From positions 8,700,501 through 8,764,500 of the forward strand of contig NZ_CP012109.1 in assembly GCF_000280925.3 (NCBI RefSeq): a stretch of 64,000 bases of DNA, given 5' to 3'. Positions 48,281 to 56,851 of the stretch are shown piece after piece. Both the position numbers and the translations under genes were made by a program. Each line of letters starts with the position of its first letter. Within the stretch, counting starts at the first letter, position 1. The notes under the pieces were generated by a model. The model did not search any database, had not been told where the DNA came from, and saw only the letters and a program-made list of their open reading frames with translations. This stretch comes from Myxococcus hansupus (GTDB lineage Bacteria; Myxococcota; Myxococcia; Myxococcales; Myxococcaceae).

Positions 48281-49672
48281 TTACGGAGGCTGCAGGCGTG
48301 CTTGGCCGGTGTAGACGTTGAAGCGCCCGTTCCGGACGAACGTGGCCAGCGTCATACCAGCACGCAGCGCCAGGTCCACTGCGAGCGAGCTGGCGGCCGA
48401 TACGCCGGCGACGATGGGGATCCGCGCCATGGCGGCCTTTTGGATGATCTCAAAGCTGACGCGTCCACTGACGGCGAGCATTGCGGGCTGACGTGTCAAC
48501 GGCGGGTGCGGGCGCCGGCCGCCCCGCACGGAACCGGCGAGCACGAGGCTGCCCACCACCTTGTCCACGGCGTTGTGGCGGCCCACGTCCTCATACGCGG
48601 CGAGGACCTGGCCTTGGGCGTCGAGCGCGGCGGCGGCGTGGACTCCGCCGGTGCGCGCGAAGTTCCGCTGCACGCCGCGCAGGTGCTCGGTGGCGCGGGC
48701 CACGGCGTCGGGTGCGAGCACGGGCCCGGGAGGCAGGGGCGGGCAGAGGGCGAGCAGGTCCTCCACGTTTCGCCGGCCGCACACGCCGCACGCGGAGGTG
48801 GTGAGCGTGCCCCGGCGGGCGGCGCGCACGCGCTCCACGTCCAGGATGACGCCGGGGGCGGGCGTGACTTCGATGACGTTGCCCCAGCCTTCCTCGCCGG
48901 GCCGGCCGCAGTGGGCGAGCCCGCCCAGGTCGTCCACGCTGGGGAGGATGCCTTCGGCGAAGAGGAAGCCCGTGGCCAGCTCTCGGTCATGACCCGGGGT
49001 ACGCATGGTGGTGGCCACTGGATCTCCGCTGACGCGAATCTCCAGGGGCTCCTCCACCGCGAGGTCGTCGTCCTGGGCGGGGGAGAGCGCGGCGCCGTTC
49101 CACCGCTGCACGGGGCGGCGCGTGACGCCCCGGGCGTCCGCGGGAGGCAGTGGGGCGCGGCGCTCCGGGCGCAGGCGGGCGAGGATGAGGTCGGCCACGG
49201 CGGGCACGTCGCCGAGGCTCAGCGTCCGGAGTCCCTGGGGGAAGTCCGAGGGGAGCTTGGGTTCGGTGGTGAGGACCGCGAGGACCTCGGGACGGGAGGG
49301 GGCCAGGGGCGGGCCGAGGCCGCTGCGCCAGACCTCGAGCTTCGGCAGGGGGCCGTCCTTCCAGCCTTCGACGAGGAACAGGTCCACCTCTCCGGTGTGG
49401 CGCTCGAGCAGCCTCGGCAGCGCGTCCGCGGGCGCGATGGGGGTGGTGAGCTGGACGCCCGCGGGGGAGGCGAAGCCCGTGAGGAGCGCGCCTGCCTGCT
49501 CGTAGCGGGCGGTGTCGCTGCCGGGCCGGTGCAGCGGGTGGGCGTCGGAGGAGTGCTTCACCACGGCCACGCGGAGGCCACGCGCGGCGAGTTCCGGGAC
49601 GAGCCGGGTGATCAGCGTCGTCTTTCCGGCGCCGGACCAGCCCACCACGCTGAGCGCGGGCACGCGGCTCAC
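48281..49672 (-). CDS. fdhD: MobB-FdhD fusion protein
   Basis: A 463-residue fusion. Residues ~1-170 are MobB (Walker A GWSGAGKTTLIT at about 12-23; VVKHSSDAHPLHRPGSDTARYEQAGA; LFLVEGWKDGPLPKLEVWR), a GTP-binding helper of molybdopterin guanine dinucleotide synthesis. Residues ~185-460 are FdhD (LAVEEPLEIRVSGDP, MRTPGHDRELATGFLFAEGI, the sulfur-relay Cys pair SACGVCGRRN, AAYEDVGRHNAVDKVVG, VSGRVSFEIIQKAAMARIPIVAGVSAASSLAVDLA). FdhD passes sulfur to the molybdenum cofactor for formate dehydrogenase. The start GTG overlaps the moeA stop (GTGA). No break or stop separates the two halves. Confidence 0.9.
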   Translation of the reverse strand: MSRVPALSVVGWSGAGKTTLITRLVPELAARGLRVAVVKHSSDAHPLHRPGSDTARYEQAGALLTGFASPAGVQLTTPIAPADALPRLLERHTGEVDLFLVEGWKDGPLPKLEVWRSGLGPPLAPSRPEVLAVLTTEPKLPSDFPQGLRTLSLGDVPAVADLILARLRPERRAPLPPADARGVTRRPVQRWNGAALSPAQDDDLAVEEPLEIRVSGDPVATTMRTPGHDRELATGFLFAEGILPSVDDLGGLAHCGRPGEEGWGNVIEVTPAPGVILDVERVRAARRGTLTTSACGVCGRRNVEDLLALCPPLPPGPVLAPDAVARATEHLRGVQRNFARTGGVHAAAALDAQGQVLAAYEDVGRHNAVDKVVGSLVLAGSVRGGRRPHPPLTRQPAMLAVSGRVSFEIIQKAAMARIPIVAGVSAASSLAVDLALRAGMTLATFVRNGRFNVYTGQARLQPP

Positions 49673-50919
49673 GCGAGCGGCTCCACCGGCGAGTAGACGG
49701 GCCGGTCGAAGAGCTCCACGTCGACGGCGTCCTCCGCCGCGAAGTCCGCGCGGCCCGGGGGGAGGATGGCCCAGCCTTCGCCGTGGACGTTCTGGAGAAT
49801 CTGTCCGGCGCCCTGGGGGCGCAGCAGGGCGCGGGGGGCGTGTCCCTCGCGGGATTCCAGCGTGGTGGTGATGAGGTAGGTGAGGCCCGCTTGCTTGTGG
49901 CGCGGCTCGGAGAGGTGGGCGCGGACGCGGCGGCGTGTTTCGTGGACGCCCTGGTGCTTGAGGAGGAGCGGGCGGGCGAGCTGATCAAACGCCACGGTGG
50001 CGGCGCCGGGATTGCCGGGCAGCACGACGACGGTGGTGTCACCCAGGCGGGCCACGGCCACGGGCTTGCCGGGCTTGAGCGCGACGCCGTCCACGAAGAA
50101 GCGCGCGCCGAGCGTGGTGAGGACCCGCTTCACGAAGTCCTTGTCGCCCACGGAGGCGCCGCCGGTGGTGATGAGCACGTCCACTCGAGGCGCGAGCCGG
50201 GTGAGGGCTTCACGGAGTGCGTGCTCGTCATCGGGGGCGCGGGTGAGTTCGCGGACGTCCGCGCCGGCCTCGCGGGCGAGCGCGGCCACGAGGACGAGGT
50301 TGCTCTCGTAGACCTGGTGGGGCAGGGCGGGGGTGCCAGGGGGCACGAGTTCATCGCCCGTGGCGAGCACGGCGACGCGGGGGGCGGGGCGCACGGGGAC
50401 TTCGGTGGCACCCAGGGACGCGAGCACACCGAGCACGGCGGCGCTCACGCGCTGGCCCGCATCGAAGAGGGGCGCGCCGGTGAGGACTTCCTCCCCGGTG
50501 CGGCGGATGTCGTTGCCGGGGGGGACGGAGATGAAGATGTCCACGCAGGTGCCGTCCTCGCTGGCGCGCGCGGCCTCCTGTCGGACGACGGCGTCGGCGC
50601 CGGGGGGCAGGGGGGCGCCGGTGAAGATGCGCGCGGCCTCGCCGGGGTGGAGTCGGGTGGCGGGGAGCTTTCCGGCGAAAACGGTGTCGATGATGCGCAG
50701 GCGCGTGGGGGTGTCGCGGTGGGCGCCCTGGGTCTCCTCGGCGCGCACGGCCCAGCCGTCCATGGCGGAGTTGTCGCAGCCGGGCAGTGAGCGCGACGCG
50801 GCGACGCGCGTGGCGAGGAACCGGCCCTGGGCGTCGAGTAAGCGCACGCGCTCGGGCGCCGCCGGGGCGATGGCATCGAGTGCGGCCTGCCGGGCGGCGC
50901 TGAGGGACGTGAGGGGCAT
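49669..50919 (-). CDS. moeA: MoeA, molybdopterin molybdenumtransferase
   Basis: A 416-residue MoeA. It has the N-terminal domains (about 5-170; PGCDNSAMDGWAVRAEE, HPGEAARIFTGAPLPPGADAVVRQE) and the molybdopterin-binding domain (about 175-320; RVAVLATGDELVPPG, VLITTGGASVGDKDFV, GKPVAVARLGDTTVVVLPGNPGAATVAFDQL). The C-terminal beta domain is complete (ILQNVHGEGWAILPPG). The enzyme inserts molybdate into adenylylated molybdopterin. It is coupled to the MobB-FdhD fusion. It is divergent from mobA with a gap of about 210 bp. Confidence 0.92.
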   Translation of the reverse strand: MPLTSLSAARQAALDAIAPAAPERVRLLDAQGRFLATRVAASRSLPGCDNSAMDGWAVRAEETQGAHRDTPTRLRIIDTVFAGKLPATRLHPGEAARIFTGAPLPPGADAVVRQEAARASEDGTCVDIFISVPPGNDIRRTGEEVLTGAPLFDAGQRVSAAVLGVLASLGATEVPVRPAPRVAVLATGDELVPPGTPALPHQVYESNLVLVAALAREAGADVRELTRAPDDEHALREALTRLAPRVDVLITTGGASVGDKDFVKRVLTTLGARFFVDGVALKPGKPVAVARLGDTTVVVLPGNPGAATVAFDQLARPLLLKHQGVHETRRRVRAHLSEPRHKQAGLTYLITTTLESREGHAPRALLRPQGAGQILQNVHGEGWAILPPGRADFAAEDAVDVELFDRPVYSPVEPLA

Positions 50920-51131
50920 GGGCAGCGTCGCAGCCTATGCGCCTGAGCGTGCGCTGTGTCCACGGAGGTGCGGGAAACGTCGGCTGCTTGCTGCTCCTGG
51001 GGCGCGCGGTGTCGGCTGCGATGCGGGGCGCTGCGCACGTGTACCGTCCACGGGAGCAGGGAGACTGTTCCGCGGAGGCCGTGCACCGGAGAACGGATAG
51101 GGTGGACGCGGTGGGTGACTGGGGCACGCGC

Positions 51132-51746
51132 ATGGTGAGAAGCGGCACGGAGTTTCCGGACGTGACCCTGGCCATCATCGCGGGAGGCCAAGGCCGGCGT
51201 TTGTCCGGAGTGCCCAAGGGACTGCTGTCGGTGGACGGTCGCACCGTGCTGGAGCGACTTCTGCTGTTGGCGCCGCGCTTCGAGGACGTGTTGCTGGTGG
51301 CAAACACACCCGAGCCCTATGTCCACTTCGGACTGCGCACGGTGGCGGACGTGGTGCCGGGCAAGGGTGCGCCGGGCGGCGTTCACGCGGCGCTGATGGC
51401 AGCGCGAACGCCGTGGGTGGTCGCGGTGGCGTGCGACATGCCGTTCATCGCGCCAGAGGTCATCTGTGTCCTGCTGGCCTCAAGGGGCGAAGATGTGGAC
51501 GCGGTGTGCTTCGAAGCGGGTGGGCGACTGGAGCCACTGCTCGCCACCTATCGGTCATCGCTCGCTCCCGCGTGGGGAGAAGCGCTGGCGAATGACCCTT
51601 CGATGCGTGACCTACTGTCCCGAGCGCGCACGCGGCTGCTGCCAGAGGCGACGTTGCGCACTGTGGACCCCACTCTGCGCTCCCTGGCGAACGTGAACAC
51701 ACCCGAGGACCTGGAGCGCTACGGCGTCACGCTGCCACCCAGGTGA
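51132..51746 (+). CDS. mobA: MobA, molybdenum cofactor guanylyltransferase
   Basis: A 204-residue nucleotidyltransferase. Its signature AIIAGGQGRRLSGVPKGLL (about 12-30) binds GTP; VLLVANTPEPY, VVPGKGAPGGVHAALMAARTPWVVAVACDMPFI and the C-terminal RLEPLLATYRSS, LRSLANVNTPEDLERYG complete the family pattern. It makes the guanine dinucleotide form of the cofactor. The start ATG at 51132 lacks a strong ribosome site. The last ~257 bp are duplicated 1.83 kb downstream, on the far side of the toxin/immunity pair. Confidence 0.9.
   Translation: MVRSGTEFPDVTLAIIAGGQGRRLSGVPKGLLSVDGRTVLERLLLLAPRFEDVLLVANTPEPYVHFGLRTVADVVPGKGAPGGVHAALMAARTPWVVAVACDMPFIAPEVICVLLASRGEDVDAVCFEAGGRLEPLLATYRSSLAPAWGEALANDPSMRDLLSRARTRLLPEATLRTVDPTLRSLANVNTPEDLERYGVTLPPR
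51484..51740 (+). repeat. mobA 3'-end direct repeat, intact copy
   Basis: The 3' part of mobA (from GGGGCGAAGA to CTGCCACC) recurs at 53315-53570 in the same direction. By eye roughly nine bases in ten agree. Together the copies bracket the toxin/immunity pair. Confidence 0.88.
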
Positions 51747-51890
51747 GGTGCTCGGCTCCTCGCATGGACTCATGCCGCGCGGAGCCCCGTGGCGTGCGCG
51801 GCGCCGTTCTGTTGCGGCCCAGATATCGTGGCGGTGCGGGCTTGAGAGGCGTCAGCGTCTCGGTTCACAGGAGCGCTAGGGTGATGGGCC

Positions 51891-52562
51891 GTGCGACCTC
51901 TCATGTACGGATGTCTGCTGGCGTTCGTCCTGTGTTGGACCGGGTGTTCCACGGTTGCGCATGCTCCCGTGCCGCAGCCCTGGGATGGCACTGCGTCGGA
52001 GTGCCAATCACCCGGTGATGACGCGTGTGTCTCCCTGTTGTGTCTGGGGGACGCTTGCGGCTTCTACGCTTGCGAGGACCTGCCCGGTGTCGTGGAAGTG
52101 GCACGCTTTCCACCTGCGCGCCCTCCCGCCGCCGCGGCATCTCCCGGGCGAGGGCCTCGGAGGCGCTGGGGTGGCGGCCAGAACCTGCCGCGGGGCGCTG
52201 TCATGGTGTTCCCCAACTGGAGCGGGGCGCCCGAGCGAGTCATCCCGCCGTCCCACCGGTTGACCCCTGGCCGCTGGGAGAAACACCACATCTTCCCGCA
52301 GGCGGAAGACCTGTCGATGTGGTTCGGGTCTCGCGGCGTCAAAATCCATGACTTCACGATGCCGATACCTCGAGATGTTCATCGCCGCATCCACGGATCG
52401 GACGGACGCGGCGGGGCGTGGAATCAAGCCTGGCGTGACTTCAAATCCGAGAAGCCCGGCGCGACCTCTACGGAGATCTTCAAACACGCGGGCGAGCTCA
52501 TCCACCGCTTCCAGCTCATCGGTGGTCCCATTCAGCCCTACTATTCGCGCCCAGGAGCGTGA
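51891..52562 (+). CDS. SitA6-type (TIGR02269-like) lipoprotein toxin
   Basis: A 223-residue protein starting at GTG. The signal CLLAFVLCWTGCST gives a lipidation Cys at 19. A Cys-rich segment follows (CVSLLCLGDACGFYACED, about 46-62), then an Arg/Gly/Pro linker. The C-terminal toxin domain has KHHIFPQAEDLSMWF (about 131-145), IHDFTMPIPRDVHRRIHG (about 152-169) and GGAWNQAWRDF, the HNH-like pattern of the myxobacterial TIGR02269/SitA6 group. SitA lipoproteins are transferred between cells by outer-membrane exchange and kill non-immune siblings. The immunity gene follows 6 bp later. Confidence 0.84.
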   Translation: MRPLMYGCLLAFVLCWTGCSTVAHAPVPQPWDGTASECQSPGDDACVSLLCLGDACGFYACEDLPGVVEVARFPPARPPAAAASPGRGPRRRWGGGQNLPRGAVMVFPNWSGAPERVIPPSHRLTPGRWEKHHIFPQAEDLSMWFGSRGVKIHDFTMPIPRDVHRRIHGSDGRGGAWNQAWRDFKSEKPGATSTEIFKHAGELIHRFQLIGGPIQPYYSRPGA

Positions 52563-52568
52563 GACCCG

Positions 52569-53291
52569 ATGAGCCGTTTCTTCTGGATGCAAGAGGACCG
52601 TGCGGCGACAGAGAAGCTCGGCGGGCAGCTCAACGCATGGCATCAGCTATCGCTGCCGGGCGCGAGTTGCGACACCTGTGGCGAGACCTGGGCCAGCACG
52701 GGCCACGAGTATCCGTGCATCGACGTATCGCGACTTCCGGAGCGGAAGGCGTTCGAGAAGCCTCGGCCCGAGCCATTCGCAGAGTTCGCACGCCTCAGGG
52801 AACGGGTGCGTCCTCTGGCGCCTCCGCACGCGGAGCTGCCACCGGGGACGGGCTTCGGCCCACTGGTAGGGCGCGCCTCCGGAGCGTTTGGTCCCATCGC
52901 CTGGGTCTGGAGCCAGAAACTGCTCGTGCGCCACGACGCCCTGGAGCGTCTCCGGGAATCAGGGGTGCGAGGACTTCAGGCTTGCGACACCCAGTTGCGC
53001 TTCCGTCAGGCGGATCCGCCGCGACTGTTGGAGCTTCAAATCGAGCCCTGGGGTGCGCTCCATCCGGACTGCATCCCCGTGGAGACGCCGCCGCCCTGCC
53101 AGACATGTGGGCGGTTCGGCCTGTCGCGCCCGGATGCTCCCATCCTCGCCGCCGCATCGTTGCCGCGGGACGTGGACCTGTTCCGAGTAGGGAACTTCGC
53201 CACGATGATCATCGGGACCGAGCGGCTCCAGGATGCCGTCAGTCGGCTGTCGCTGGATGGCATCACCTTCGCCGAACTGCCCACACGGTGA
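52569..53291 (+). CDS. SitI6-type double-CXXCG immunity protein
   Basis: A 240-residue cytosolic protein with two CXXCG motifs, CDTCG at 34-38 and CQTCG at 177-181, which define a Myxococcus paralogous family now linked to Sit immunity. Together the four Cys residues probably bind zinc. It also has FRQADPPRLLELQIEPWGALHPDC and VDLFRVGNFATMIIGTERLQDAV, as usual near the C terminus. It starts 6 bp after the SitA6-type toxin gene, so the two are an operon. It is expected to neutralise that toxin specifically. A duplicated mobA fragment begins 23 bp after its stop. Confidence 0.85.
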   Translation: MSRFFWMQEDRAATEKLGGQLNAWHQLSLPGASCDTCGETWASTGHEYPCIDVSRLPERKAFEKPRPEPFAEFARLRERVRPLAPPHAELPPGTGFGPLVGRASGAFGPIAWVWSQKLLVRHDALERLRESGVRGLQACDTQLRFRQADPPRLLELQIEPWGALHPDCIPVETPPPCQTCGRFGLSRPDAPILAAASLPRDVDLFRVGNFATMIIGTERLQDAVSRLSLDGITFAELPTR

Positions 53292-53314
53292 TGACGGTAC
53301 AGCCGTGGCAGCGC

Positions 53315-53576
53315 GGGGCGAAGACGTGGACACGGTGTTCTTCGACGTAGGCGGGCGACTGGAGCCACTGCTCGCCACCTGTCGGTCTGTACTCGCGCCC
53401 GCGTGGGGCGAAGCGCTGGCGGAGGACCCGTCGATGCGTGACCTGCTGTCCCGAGCGCGCACGCGGCTGCTGCCAGAGTATGCGTTGCGCACCGTGGACC
53501 CCACGCTGCGCTCCCTGGCGAACGTGCCCCCCCCGAGGACCTGGAGTGCTACGGCGTCGCGCTGCCACCGCAATGA
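53315..53576 (+). pseudogene. Decayed duplicate of the mobA 3' end
   Basis: This stretch repeats the last ~257 bp of mobA. It starts in the middle of the gene with GEDVDTVFFDVGGRLEPLLATC and keeps the frame through SMRDLLSRARTRLLPE and TLRSLANV. A one-base loss in the run GTGCCCCCCCC (mobA has GTGAACACACCC) then shifts the frame, and the original stop is lost. There is no start codon or 5' half. It is a remnant that marks an insertion or duplication event next to the SitA6/SitI6 pair. Confidence 0.88.
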
Positions 53577-53589
53577 TGCTGAACCGCCG

Positions 53590-54063
53590 TCACGGCATGG
53601 CGGGATACCGTTCGATGCGTCCTTCTGGAGACACGGCGTACAGCTCGAACCCGTCGTACTCGAGGCTCACACCGGGCCCGAACTCCGGGCACTTGTCGAC
53701 CCGGCGATTGACGCGGACGAAGTGCCATCCATTCCGGTAGCCGACGACGAACTCCAGGGCGCGTGGTGAGAACGCGCATGACTTCGACGCTGCCTTGGGA
53801 AAGCGTTTCATCACTTCCTGGAGCACCCCATGCGCGGCGAGGACGGCGGGACCGTCCATCGTCCCCATCGGCTCGAACTCCTCTTCGGGCCAAGGAACGG
53901 GAGTCGAGGCATCCGTCGTGCCCGCGTCCAAGGACACAGGTGTTCGCACTGGGCGGGATGACGCCACGCCAGCATCCGTGCCCGCGTCGTGCGCAGGGGC
54001 CGCGGACGGCTCCCTGTCCGCCAGCAGTGTGACGAGGATGATGAGGTGATGGAGTCTCAGCAT
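53590..54063 (-). CDS. Exported hypothetical protein
   Basis: A 157-residue protein with a short signal (HHLIILVTLLADREPSA) and an Asp/Ala/Thr-rich linker (about 20-60). The folded part has VLQEVMKRFPKAASKSCAFSP, LEFVVGYRNGWHFVRVNRRVDKCPEF and FELYAVSPEGRIERYP; two Cys residues may form a disulfide. No family was recognised. It lies just beyond the mobA remnant, on the opposite strand, and could be part of the imported segment or the original neighbour of mobA. Confidence 0.6.
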   Translation of the reverse strand: MLRLHHLIILVTLLADREPSAAPAHDAGTDAGVASSRPVRTPVSLDAGTTDASTPVPWPEEEFEPMGTMDGPAVLAAHGVLQEVMKRFPKAASKSCAFSPRALEFVVGYRNGWHFVRVNRRVDKCPEFGPGVSLEYDGFELYAVSPEGRIERYPAMP

Positions 54064-54250
54064 GTGGCACCTCGGCTCAGCCTACGGGTGTGGCGCTCGC
54101 TGGACGGGAGTGTCTTCATGGAACTGCCCGCACGTGGACGAACGATGGCGCCGCCCTCGACCGAGGAAGCAGGCAACCAGGCACCCCCTGCGTCACCATG
54201 ACTCATGGACCACGGCGCACAGGAGTGGGAAACAGGCGGGGGAGAACCTC

Positions 54251-54568
54251 ATGCTGAAGACCTCACTGGGACGTTTCCGCGCCGTGGCCCTCGCCGAGGG
54301 CCTGTCCGTCATCGCGCTCTTCTTCATCGCGATGCCCCTGAAGTACGCAGCGGGCATCCCAGAGGCCGTGAAGTTCACCGGCTGGGTCCACGGCCTGCTC
54401 TTCGTGCTCTACCTCTTCGCGCTCATGGAGGCGGCCATCACCTACCGCTGGTCCATCGTGCGTGTGCTGGGCGGTCTCGCCGCGTCGCTGCTCCCCTTCG
54501 GCACCTTCGTCTTCGAGGCGCGCCTGCGCCGCGAAGCGCAGCAGCCGGACGTCGAGCCCGCGCGCTGA
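54251..54568 (+). CDS. DUF3817-family inner-membrane protein
   Basis: A 105-residue membrane protein with three hydrophobic helices (about 10-30, VALAEGLSVIALFFIAMPLKY; 42-65, GWVHGLLFVLYLFALMEAAI; 75-92, VLGGLAASLLPFGTFVFEA). The motif AxxEGxSxxxLxxxxMPLKY with WVHGxLFxxY is typical of DUF3817. Function unknown. The start follows a GGGGGAG ribosome site; the longer frame starting at 54062 is spurious, as it overlaps the promoter of the divergent gene. Confidence 0.83.
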   Translation: MLKTSLGRFRAVALAEGLSVIALFFIAMPLKYAAGIPEAVKFTGWVHGLLFVLYLFALMEAAITYRWSIVRVLGGLAASLLPFGTFVFEARLRREAQQPDVEPAR

Positions 54569-54695
54569 GCGCTGTCACCCACCCGACGTCCCAGGTCGGT
54601 CTCCACCACGCCGGGCCGCGCGCGCCGCAGCCCGGAGTTCGCGCGCGCGCCGAAGCTGTGCCAGCATCCCGCGCGTTTTCAGTCGGGAGGTGAGC

Positions 54696-55310
54696 ATGGA
54701 GCGCGGCAAGTGGGAGACGCCCGAGGACGTGGAGCGCGAGCTGACCGCGCGCCTCGCGCTCGTGGAGGAATCCGAGGGGATTCGCGGCATGCACTTCGCC
54801 GCCGTCCTCGACACCGTGCGCTTCCTCGGCGGTGAGCAGGCGGTGACGCACATCCAGCAAGAGGGGGACTACCCCGCGGACCTGGACCCCACCGAGTTCT
54901 ACCCCGTCCCGCCGTTCATGCGCTTCTTCTTCTCCGCGTCCCGGCGGCTCGCGCCGCAGTTGGGCGGCATCGAGGAGGCCATGCGGCAGCTCGGCGTCCA
55001 GGGCACGCTGGCCTTCATCAACTCCATGTTCGGCGCCGAGGTCCGGCAGCAGGTGGGCGGCGAGCCCAAGCGCCTGATGGAGATGCTCCCCGAGGCCTAC
55101 CGCATGGCCATCAACTTCGGAGAGCTCCAGGTGTCGTGGACGGGCCCGCGCTCGGGCCGCATCCACATGCGCCGCATCTTCACCCCCGTGGCCTACAACG
55201 AGGGCATGCTCGAAGGCGCCCTGCAGGCCGTGGGCGCGCAGGACATCCAGGTGCGCGGCGCGCAGACCTCGCTGCTCGACAGCGAGTACACGCTGTCGTG
55301 GGACAACTGA
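54696..55310 (+). CDS. TIGR02265 (DUF2378) family protein
   Basis: A 204-residue protein. It has the features of the Myxococcus paralogous family TIGR02265: an N-terminal GMHFAAVLDTVRFLGG, EFYPVPPFMRFFFSASRRLAP, EEAMRQLGVQGTLAFINSMFG, LPEAYRMAINFGELQVSWTGPRSGRI and a C-terminal ALQAVGAQDIQVRGAQTSLLDSEYTLSW. Related folds are heme-NO-binding-like, but no ligand can be asserted here. The ATG follows GGGAGGTGAGC. It ends one base before the stop of the convergent dehydrogenase gene. Confidence 0.8.
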   Translation: MERGKWETPEDVERELTARLALVEESEGIRGMHFAAVLDTVRFLGGEQAVTHIQQEGDYPADLDPTEFYPVPPFMRFFFSASRRLAPQLGGIEEAMRQLGVQGTLAFINSMFGAEVRQQVGGEPKRLMEMLPEAYRMAINFGELQVSWTGPRSGRIHMRRIFTPVAYNEGMLEGALQAVGAQDIQVRGAQTSLLDSEYTLSWDN

Positions 55311-55311
55311 C

Positions 55312-56619
55312 CTACTTCGCGTAACGGATGCGGTAGATGCGTCCGTTGCCGTCGTCGGTCAGCAGCAGGCTCCCGTCCGGGTGCTCCAGCAGGCCCACCG
55401 GCCGCGCGAAGGTCTCCGGCTTCTTCGCGTCCACGAGGAAGCCCGTGAGGAAGTCCTCGAAGCCGCCTTCCGGCCGGCCCTGGGCGTTGAAGGGCACGAA
55501 CACCACCTTGTAGCCGGTGCCCTCGGAGCGGTTCCAGCTCCCCCGGAAGGCCACGAAGGCGCCGTTCCGGTAGCGCTCCGGGAAGGCCGTCCCCTTGTAG
55601 AAAACGAGCCCCAGCGCCGCCGAGTGCGACGGAAAGAGCACGTCCGGCGTCACCGTCTTCGCCACCAGGTCCGGCTGTTCGCTCTGGCCGTTCTTCGTCC
55701 GGCGCGGGTCCACGTTCTTCGGAGACAGGTACGCGTAGGGCCAGCCGTAGAAGGCGCCCTGCTGCACGCGGGTGAGGTAGTCCGGCACCAGGTCGTCGCC
55801 CAGGCCGTCACGTTCATTGATGGTGCTGTAGGGCTCGCCGGTGCGCGGGTGGAAGTCCAGTCCCACCGGGTTGCGCAGGCCGCTGGCGAAGACCTCGCGG
55901 CCCTTGCCATCCAACCCCATCACCAGCACCGAGGCGCGCGGTGATGGCTCCACGTCCACGTTGCTCTCGCTGCCCACGGTGACGAAGAGGCGCTTCCCAT
56001 CCGGTGCCACGCGCACGTTGCGCGTCCAGTGCTGGTTGTAGCCGAGCCCCGGCAGCTTCGTGAGCTCCTCGCCCTTGCCGGTGAGCTTCCCCTGTCCCCG
56101 CTGGTACGGGTAGCGCTTCACCGCGTTGGTGTTGGCCAGGAAGAAGTGGGTGTCGTTGAAGGCCATGCCGAAGGGCAGGTTCAGGCCGTTGGCCTCGGCG
56201 GCGAACGGCTCGCGTGCCTCGGCGACGCCGTCCTGGTCCGCGTCGCGCAGGCGCTGGATGCGATTGGAGCGGCTCTCCACCACCAGCACGTCGCCTTCGG
56301 GCGAGAGCGTCATCCAGCGCGGCTCTTTCAGTGCGTCCGCGTAGACGTTGACGGCGAAGCCCTGGGGCACGCGCAGCGTGGCGTTGGCCGGTGGGGGCAC
56401 GACGGTGGGGCTCTTCGACGCGCTCCGCGTCGCATAGGGTTTGGGCAACGCGTCCAGCTTCACCTGCTGACGTTGGGGCGACAGGGGTTCGGTGCGCACG
56501 CGCGAGGCGGCGGGCGGCTCGCGCGGCGTGGCGGGAGCGGCGGGGGCCTGCGCGAGCGCGGCGTGGGGGAGCACGGCGGTGGTGAGGAGCAGGGCGGACA
56601 GACGGGAGCGGAGCGACAC
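55312..56619 (-). CDS. Exported PQQ-dependent sorbosone/glucose dehydrogenase-like beta-propeller
   Basis: A 435-residue exported protein with signal SALLLTTAVLPHAALAQA and a Pro/Ala linker. The propeller (about 85-435) shows RVPQGFAVNVYADALKEPRWMTLSPEGDVLVVESRSNRI, GLNLPFGMAFNDT, YNQHWTRNVRVAPDGKRLFVTVGSESNVDVEP, FASGLRNPVGLDFHPRTGEPYSTINERDGLGDDLVPDYLT and RPVGLLEHPDGSLLLTDDGNGRIYRI, the pattern of L-sorbosone/soluble aldose dehydrogenases. The start is GTG 56619, since AAAGGA lies 7 nt upstream. The substrate is not determined. Confidence 0.85.
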   Translation of the reverse strand: MSLRSRLSALLLTTAVLPHAALAQAPAAPATPREPPAASRVRTEPLSPQRQQVKLDALPKPYATRSASKSPTVVPPPANATLRVPQGFAVNVYADALKEPRWMTLSPEGDVLVVESRSNRIQRLRDADQDGVAEAREPFAAEANGLNLPFGMAFNDTHFFLANTNAVKRYPYQRGQGKLTGKGEELTKLPGLGYNQHWTRNVRVAPDGKRLFVTVGSESNVDVEPSPRASVLVMGLDGKGREVFASGLRNPVGLDFHPRTGEPYSTINERDGLGDDLVPDYLTRVQQGAFYGWPYAYLSPKNVDPRRTKNGQSEQPDLVAKTVTPDVLFPSHSAALGLVFYKGTAFPERYRNGAFVAFRGSWNRSEGTGYKVVFVPFNAQGRPEGGFEDFLTGFLVDAKKPETFARPVGLLEHPDGSLLLTDDGNGRIYRIRYAK

Positions 56620-56851
56620 GCGGGCGTCCTTTCGAAGTGGGGCCGTGCAAGTCATGGAGCGGCGGCGCCGGGCCCGCAACGGAGGGCTTCGGCAAGTGCA
56701 TGGCCGTACACATCCGTGGGATCAGCGCGTGACTTCGACGCGACTGTTCACAACCATGACGAAATAAATGATGTGCCGCCGCGCCCATTGGCTAGAAGGG
56801 CGGCGAGCGCCCGGAAATACGCGCCGGGCCTACGCAACGGAGGGACGTCTC

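Noticed and set aside
53233-53769. A 178-codon gene running through the mobA duplicate
   Set aside because: It is formed by the tail of the immunity gene in another frame, the mobA remnant, and frameshifted sequence; no start site or consistent homology supports it.
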